Assembly: GCA_022782305.1 (NCBI GenBank)
Contig: JALFPC010000023.1
Location: forward strand, 1 to 35,985
DNA: 35,985 bases
Source: Prevotella sp.
GTDB taxonomy: Bacteria; Bacteroidota; Bacteroidia; Bacteroidales; Bacteroidaceae
Reading direction: 5' to 3'
Shown piece after piece: positions 31,827 through 35,985 of the stretch. A model generated the notes under the pieces. That model made no database searches and was not told the origin of the DNA. It worked only from the letters and a program-made list of their open reading frames with translations. The position numbers were made by a program, and so were the translations under genes. Each line of letters begins with the position of its first letter. Positions within the stretch are counted from its first letter, which is position 1.

Positions 31827-33950
31827 ATGGCAACAACAAAAAAAGAAGCCAAAGGCGCTAAGGCAGCCGAAGACAAGAGCGTGAAGAAGGCAAAAGCCAC
31901 AAAAACCGCAAAAGTATCCAAAACAGCAAAGGAGAAAGCACCAAAGCATATCGGACTTGTAAAAAACGACCCATGGCTCGAACCCTTTGAGGAGGCCATC
32001 AAGGGACGCCATAGCCATGCAGAGTGGAAGTTGGCGCAACTGACACGCAATGGCAAGAAGACACTCACCGATTTCGCATCAGGACATCTCTATTTCGGAC
32101 TACATAAGTTAGCCAAGGGATGGGTGTTCAGAGAGTGGGCGCCTAATGCCACAGAGATATACCTCATAGGCGATTTCAATAACTGGCAGGAAACAGACAA
32201 GTTCAAACTCAAGAGAATAGAAGGCACTGACAACTGGGAACTGAAGATTGCCGAGAAGGCTATCAAGCATGGCGACCTTTACAAGATGAAGGTGAGATGG
32301 AATGGTGGCGAAGGCGAGCGTATACCTGCATGGTGCCGCAGGGTTGTGCAGGATGAGCAGACCAAAATATTCTCTGCACAGGTTTGGAATCCAGAGTCAC
32401 AGTATGTATTCAAGAAAAAGAAATTCAAAGCCAACAAGTCGCCACTGCTCATCTATGAGTGCCATGTGGGCATGTCGCAAGATGCCGAGAAGGTGGGCAC
32501 CTATAAGGAGTTTACAGAAAATGTGCTGCCCAGGGTGGTGGCAGACGGATATAACTGCATACAGGTGATGGCCATACAGGAGCATCCTTACTATGGTTCG
32601 TTTGGCTATCATGTCAGTTCGTTCTTTGCCCCCTCGAGCCGTTTCGGTACACCTGAAGATCTTAAGGAGATGATAGACACCGCACATAAATATGGTGTGG
32701 CAGTAATCATGGACATCGTACATTCGCATGCCGTCAAGAATGAGGTGGAAGGATTGGGCAATCTCTGCGGCGATCCCAACCAGTTCTTCTATCCTGGTGA
32801 TAGGCACGAGCATCCAGCATGGGACAGCCTCTGCTTCGACTATGGCAAAGATCAGGTAATCCATTTCTTGCTCTCTAACTGTCGCTATTGGATGGAAGAG
32901 TATCATTTCGACGGATTCAGGTTTGATGGTGTAACATCAATGCTCTATTATAGTCATGGCCTGGGAGAGGCATTCTGTGGATATGGCGACTATTTCAATG
33001 GTCATGAGGACGACAATGCCATTTGCTATCTTACCCTTGCCAACAAACTCATTCACGAGATAAACCCCAATGCCATCACCATAGCTGAAGAGGTGAGCGG
33101 CATGCCTGGTCTGGCCGCCAAGTTTGAGGATGGTGGATATGGCTTCGATTACCGCATGGCCATGAACATTCCAGATTATTGGATTAAGACCATTAAGGAA
33201 CTGAGAGACGAGGACTGGAAGCCGAGCTCCATCTTCTGGGAGGTTAAGAATCGCCGTCCCGACGAGCGCACCATCAGTTATTGCGAGAGCCATGACCAAG
33301 CACTTGTGGGCGACAAGACCATAGTGTTCAGACTCATTGATGCTGATATGTATTGGCATTTCAAGAAGGGCGACGAAAATGGCACTGTGCACAGAGGTAT
33401 AGCCCTGCACAAGATGATACGCCTGGTGACAGCCTCTGCTATCAATGGTGGCTATCTCAATTTCATGGGCAATGAGTTTGGTCATCCCGAGTGGATAGAC
33501 TTCCCGAGAGAAGGCAACGGATGGAGTTACAAGTATGCACGCCGCCAGTGGAACCTCGTAGACAATAAAGAGTTAGACTATCATTATCTCGGCGATTTCG
33601 ACAAGGCGATGATAGAAGTGCTCAAGTCGGTAAAGAACATCCAGAATACCGAGGTGCGCGAGATATGGCATAATGATGGCGACCAGGTGCTGGCGTTCAT
33701 GCGTGGCGACCTGCTCTTCGTGTTTAATTTTAGTCCCACCCGCTCATTTACCGACTATGGCTTCCTTGTGCCCACAGGTTCGTATGATGTGGTGCTCAAT
33801 ACCGATGCTAAGGAGTTTGGAGGAAATGGTTTGGCCGACGACACCATCACACATACAACCAATTACGACCCACTCTATGTGGCCGACCATAAGGAGTGGC
33901 TCAAATTGTATATTCCAGCCCGCTCGGCTGTGGTATTGAAGAAAAACTGA
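31827..33950 (+). CDS. glgB: 1,4-alpha-glucan branching enzyme (GH13) with Lys/Ala-rich N-terminal tail
   Basis: This 707-residue cytoplasmic enzyme introduces alpha-1,6 branches into glycogen. After a 40-residue low-complexity tail (KKAKATKTAKVSKTAKEKA) come a CBM48-type domain (about 75-180; WVFREWAPNATEIYLIGDFN) and the GH13 barrel. The catalytic motifs are FDGFRFDGVTSM (nucleophile Asp, about residue 364), ITIAEEVSGMPG (acid Glu) and YCESHDQAL. The barrel resembles the eukaryotic-type GH13_8 branching enzymes seen in Bacteroidota (CHVGMSQDAEKVGTYKEF). The tail has no match to a signal peptide and recalls histone H1 or HU-type tails. The stop is two bases from the next start, which ties it to the downstream membrane protein. 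Confidence 0.94.
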   Translation: MATTKKEAKGAKAAEDKSVKKAKATKTAKVSKTAKEKAPKHIGLVKNDPWLEPFEEAIKGRHSHAEWKLAQLTRNGKKTLTDFASGHLYFGLHKLAKGWVFREWAPNATEIYLIGDFNNWQETDKFKLKRIEGTDNWELKIAEKAIKHGDLYKMKVRWNGGEGERIPAWCRRVVQDEQTKIFSAQVWNPESQYVFKKKKFKANKSPLLIYECHVGMSQDAEKVGTYKEFTENVLPRVVADGYNCIQVMAIQEHPYYGSFGYHVSSFFAPSSRFGTPEDLKEMIDTAHKYGVAVIMDIVHSHAVKNEVEGLGNLCGDPNQFFYPGDRHEHPAWDSLCFDYGKDQVIHFLLSNCRYWMEEYHFDGFRFDGVTSMLYYSHGLGEAFCGYGDYFNGHEDDNAICYLTLANKLIHEINPNAITIAEEVSGMPGLAAKFEDGGYGFDYRMAMNIPDYWIKTIKELRDEDWKPSSIFWEVKNRRPDERTISYCESHDQALVGDKTIVFRLIDADMYWHFKKGDENGTVHRGIALHKMIRLVTASAINGGYLNFMGNEFGHPEWIDFPREGNGWSYKYARRQWNLVDNKELDYHYLGDFDKAMIEVLKSVKNIQNTEVREIWHNDGDQVLAFMRGDLLFVFNFSPTRSFTDYGFLVPTGSYDVVLNTDAKEFGGNGLADDTITHTTNYDPLYVADHKEWLKLYIPARSAVVLKKN

Positions 33951-33952
33951 GG

Positions 33953-35116
33953 ATGAACAAAAGAAATCATTATCTGGATGGCAGCACACTGCTCATGAGA
34001 GTTGTGTGTGCTGTCATCTTTATACTTTTTTCCGTACTTTACTTGTGGCGCTTTCAGGCTAATACTCTTGCCTTTAGCCAACATGTGCTCAGCCGTGGAG
34101 CCACCCATTACCAGCCCGTGGTGGGCACTGTGGTGATCACCATCGTGCTACTGCTGGTGGCAACAGCCATGCAGCGGCTGTCACGCCTGTGGCGCAACTT
34201 CCACTGGCTCGTATACATGCCGTCGATGCTTCTGCTCGTAATGCTCACAGATGTCAGTGCTGATATGGACCTCCATTTCTCGTTGCTCAAATGGTGCTGG
34301 ATCATACCTCTGGTCATGACACTGTGGGGAGTGGGCGTGTTCTTTGCCCGCAATATCCAGGAGATTGAAGACCATGGTCATGTGGGACTCTTCGAACGCC
34401 CTATGTGGATCAACCTGCTCTGCATGTGCCTAATGATGATAGGCGTGGGATTGGCAGGCAATGGCAACAGCATTTTCCACTACACCATGGAGATAGAAAC
34501 CAATATTCAGCACGGACGCTACGATGAGGCCATGAGGGTGGGGCGACGCAATCCCCATGCTGATGCCAATCTGACCATGCTGCGAACATACGTGCTTGCT
34601 CATCAGGGGCAACTGGGCGAACGCATCTTCACATATCCATTGAAGGCCTCTTCCTCAGACCTCGTGCCCGTAACGGGTCAGACAAGATGCCGTATGATGC
34701 CCACCGATAGCATCTATAGACTGCTGGGCGCCAAACCACTGAAGGGCATGACCACCGAGGCTTATCTTAGGGCATTGCTCATCACAGGGCAGGCCACACC
34801 TGCCGTAGCAGACTATATACTTACGGGATATCTCATTGACCGCAAGATAGATGCATTTGCCAAGGAACTGCCTAAGCATTATGCCATCAACGATAGTCTG
34901 CCGCGCCACTACCGCGAGGCGCTCGTGCTGTATAATCATATAAGAAGCAATCCCGTAGTGGTCTACCATAATAGCGTAATGGATACCGACTTTGAGGATA
35001 TGCAGAAACTGGAGGCAAGATTCGAAAAGCGGTCTGCCAAAAACATTAATGTGTATGATAATTACGCAGGCACCTACTGGTGGTATTACGAATATGGGCA
35101 TGGCACAAAACAATAA
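33953..35116 (+). CDS. Membrane protein of unknown function (DUF6057-like), coupled to glgB
   Basis: This 387-residue protein has about four to five transmembrane segments in the first 180 residues (RVVCAVIFILFSVLYLW; VVGTVVITIVLLLVATAM; HWLVYMPSMLLLVMLTDV; WCWIIPLVMTLWGVGVFFA; WINLLCMCLMMIGVGLA). The rest is a soluble domain rich in helix-like segments, with TPR-like character (YDEAMRVGRRNPHADANLTMLRTYVLAHQGQLGE). I place it tentatively in the DUF6057 family from overall style, from memory. The ATG at 33953, two bases after the glgB stop, is preferred; the track start (33896) lies within glgB. Coupled translation with glgB suggests, but does not prove, a link to glycogen or sugar metabolism. 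The soluble domain probably faces the outside. Confidence 0.75.
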   Translation: MNKRNHYLDGSTLLMRVVCAVIFILFSVLYLWRFQANTLAFSQHVLSRGATHYQPVVGTVVITIVLLLVATAMQRLSRLWRNFHWLVYMPSMLLLVMLTDVSADMDLHFSLLKWCWIIPLVMTLWGVGVFFARNIQEIEDHGHVGLFERPMWINLLCMCLMMIGVGLAGNGNSIFHYTMEIETNIQHGRYDEAMRVGRRNPHADANLTMLRTYVLAHQGQLGERIFTYPLKASSSDLVPVTGQTRCRMMPTDSIYRLLGAKPLKGMTTEAYLRALLITGQATPAVADYILTGYLIDRKIDAFAKELPKHYAINDSLPRHYREALVLYNHIRSNPVVVYHNSVMDTDFEDMQKLEARFEKRSAKNINVYDNYAGTYWWYYEYGHGTKQ

Positions 35117-35157
35117 AACACTTGTGTGACCTATCTATACTGCTAACCTAATGAAAT

Positions 35158-35203
35158 AACAAACCGAATAACTAACATATAACAAACCTAATAACTAACA
35201 TAT
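35158..35203. repeat. Two tandem 23-bp repeats upstream of the GH35 gene
   Basis: Two adjacent units of AACAAACC(G/T)AATAACTAACATAT differ at one base. They lie 31-76 bases upstream of the GH35 start, where promoter or regulator sites would be. No good TAnnTTTG box is seen nearby. Confidence 0.85.
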
Positions 35204-35233
35204 ATCATAACGAAAAGGAATTGAATTACAAGT

Positions 35234-35985
35234 ATGAAGAAAATTATCGTTTCTGCCTTATTGGCATCCATGGGATTGCTGCCCGCAGCAGCCCAGATTC
35301 CCACCAAATCAATCAAGTGGGATGAGAAAAGCCTGATCTTCGATGGCAAGAGAGTAGTACCCGTGATGGGCGAGATACACTATTCGCGACTGCCCGAGAA
35401 TGAATGGAGCGAAGAGATAGAGAAGATGAAAGAGGGTGGCGTGACCATGATCGCCACCTATGTGTTTTGGAATCATATAGAAGAGCAAGAAGGTATCTTC
35501 GACTGGCACGGACAGCGAAACCTAAGGCTCTTCATTGAGAAATGCAAGCAGGCTGACATTCCTGTCATACTCCGCCTTGGTCCTTTCTGCCATGGCGAAG
35601 TGAGAAACGGAGGCATACCAGACTGGATGTTTTCCAAAGGATGCAAGATGAGAGAAGAAAACGAAACATTCATGTATTATGCCGAGCGACTATACCGACA
35701 GATCTTTACACAGGTGCAAGGACTGCAATGGAAAGATGGCGGCCCCGTGGTGGCAGTACAGTTTGACAATGAATATAGAGGCAAGGGATCATATCTCATG
35801 GCTCTCAAGAAGATAGCAAACAAGATTGGATTCGACCTTCCATTCTATACACGTACTGGATGGCCAGAACTGCGCACACCCGTTCCCTTTGGCGAGATGC
35901 TGCCACTGTATGGCGACTATGCCGACGGATTCTGGGACAGAAGCCTACAACCAACAGTGGGCAACTATTATAAGGCATTCAATTT
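35234..35985 (+). CDS. Secreted GH35 beta-galactosidase, N-terminal part (cut by window end)
   Basis: The first 250 residues are visible and are absent from the ORF track because no stop is reached. A signal peptide (KKIIVSALLASMGLLPAAAQ) precedes the GH35 barrel. Motifs are FDGKRVVPVMGEIHYSRLP, TYVFWNHIEEQEGIFDW, ILRLGPFCHGEVRNGG and the acid/base region VAVQFDNEYRG, where the usual QxENEY is QFDNEY. The enzyme would remove terminal beta-galactose from plant or host glycans; galactan side chains of pectin are a plausible substrate given the locus. It follows the DUF6057-like gene by 117 bases, which contain the 23-bp tandem repeat. Confidence 0.9.
   Translation, partial: MKKIIVSALLASMGLLPAAAQIPTKSIKWDEKSLIFDGKRVVPVMGEIHYSRLPENEWSEEIEKMKEGGVTMIATYVFWNHIEEQEGIFDWHGQRNLRLFIEKCKQADIPVILRLGPFCHGEVRNGGIPDWMFSKGCKMREENETFMYYAERLYRQIFTQVQGLQWKDGGPVVAVQFDNEYRGKGSYLMALKKIANKIGFDLPFYTRTGWPELRTPVPFGEMLPLYGDYADGFWDRSLQPTVGNYYKAFN

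Overview
The window reads as chromosomal DNA of a Prevotella-like member of the Bacteroidota (Prevotella/Segatella type). The evidence is: many start regions preceded by the Bacteroidota promoter form (TTG or TTTG about 20 bp upstream of TAnnTTTG) and no obvious Shine-Dalgarno sites; a propeller/Y_Y_Y/AraC regulator; an L28-L33-DUF4295 ribosomal operon; and multidomain secreted pectinases with Bacteroidota-style C-terminal tails. The genus is an inference from protein style, not from a search.

Layout. 1-1180: a gene start leaving the left edge, then a repeat-rich stretch with a 10-bp tandem, a nine-unit array of 23-bp palindromes, an inverted pair of a coding-like segment, and a doubtful small leftward gene. 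1254-2689: a FetA/FetB-type ABC pair. 2803-3081: a 34-codon small gene that appears to have its own promoter and a strong terminator. 3167-5614: a membrane-anchored propeller regulator carrying an AraC DNA-binding domain but no kinase or receiver. 5807-11086: a 1759-residue secreted protein joining an SGNH esterase (CE12-like) to a pectin methylesterase (CE8). 11305-16672: housekeeping genes (YraN, a stand-alone HsdR_N nuclease-like protein, holA, an XRE regulator in AT-rich repeat-bearing DNA, pyrK-pyrD). 16763-22864: two more secreted pectinases, a PL1 lyase with autotransporter-type beta-strand repeats and a PL9 lyase. 22932-28981: Dabb protein, htpG (reverse strand), map-tsaD-pncC, then rpmB-rpmG-DUF4295. 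29111-31765: a GT2 glycosyltransferase, a secreted 14-repeat MORN protein and a YhcH-family protein. 31827-35985: a branching enzyme with a lysine/alanine-rich tail, a tightly coupled membrane protein of unknown function, and the start of a GH35 beta-galactosidase cut by the window end.

How the genes work together. The regulator and the three large secreted proteins make a coherent pectin programme: deacetylation (CE12), demethylation (CE8), then lyase cleavage of the de-esterified backbone (PL1, PL9). No SusC/SusD pair is present and the pectinase genes are separated by unrelated core genes, so this is a dispersed pectin locus, not a classical PUL. The most unusual elements are the kinase-less membrane-tethered regulator, the PL1-beta-strand-repeat fusion, the isolated 34-residue gene, the histone-tail-like extension on the branching enzyme, and several intergenic palindromic repeat families, one of which (core GGTGGGTTCTATAAAT) recurs at separate sites in the window.
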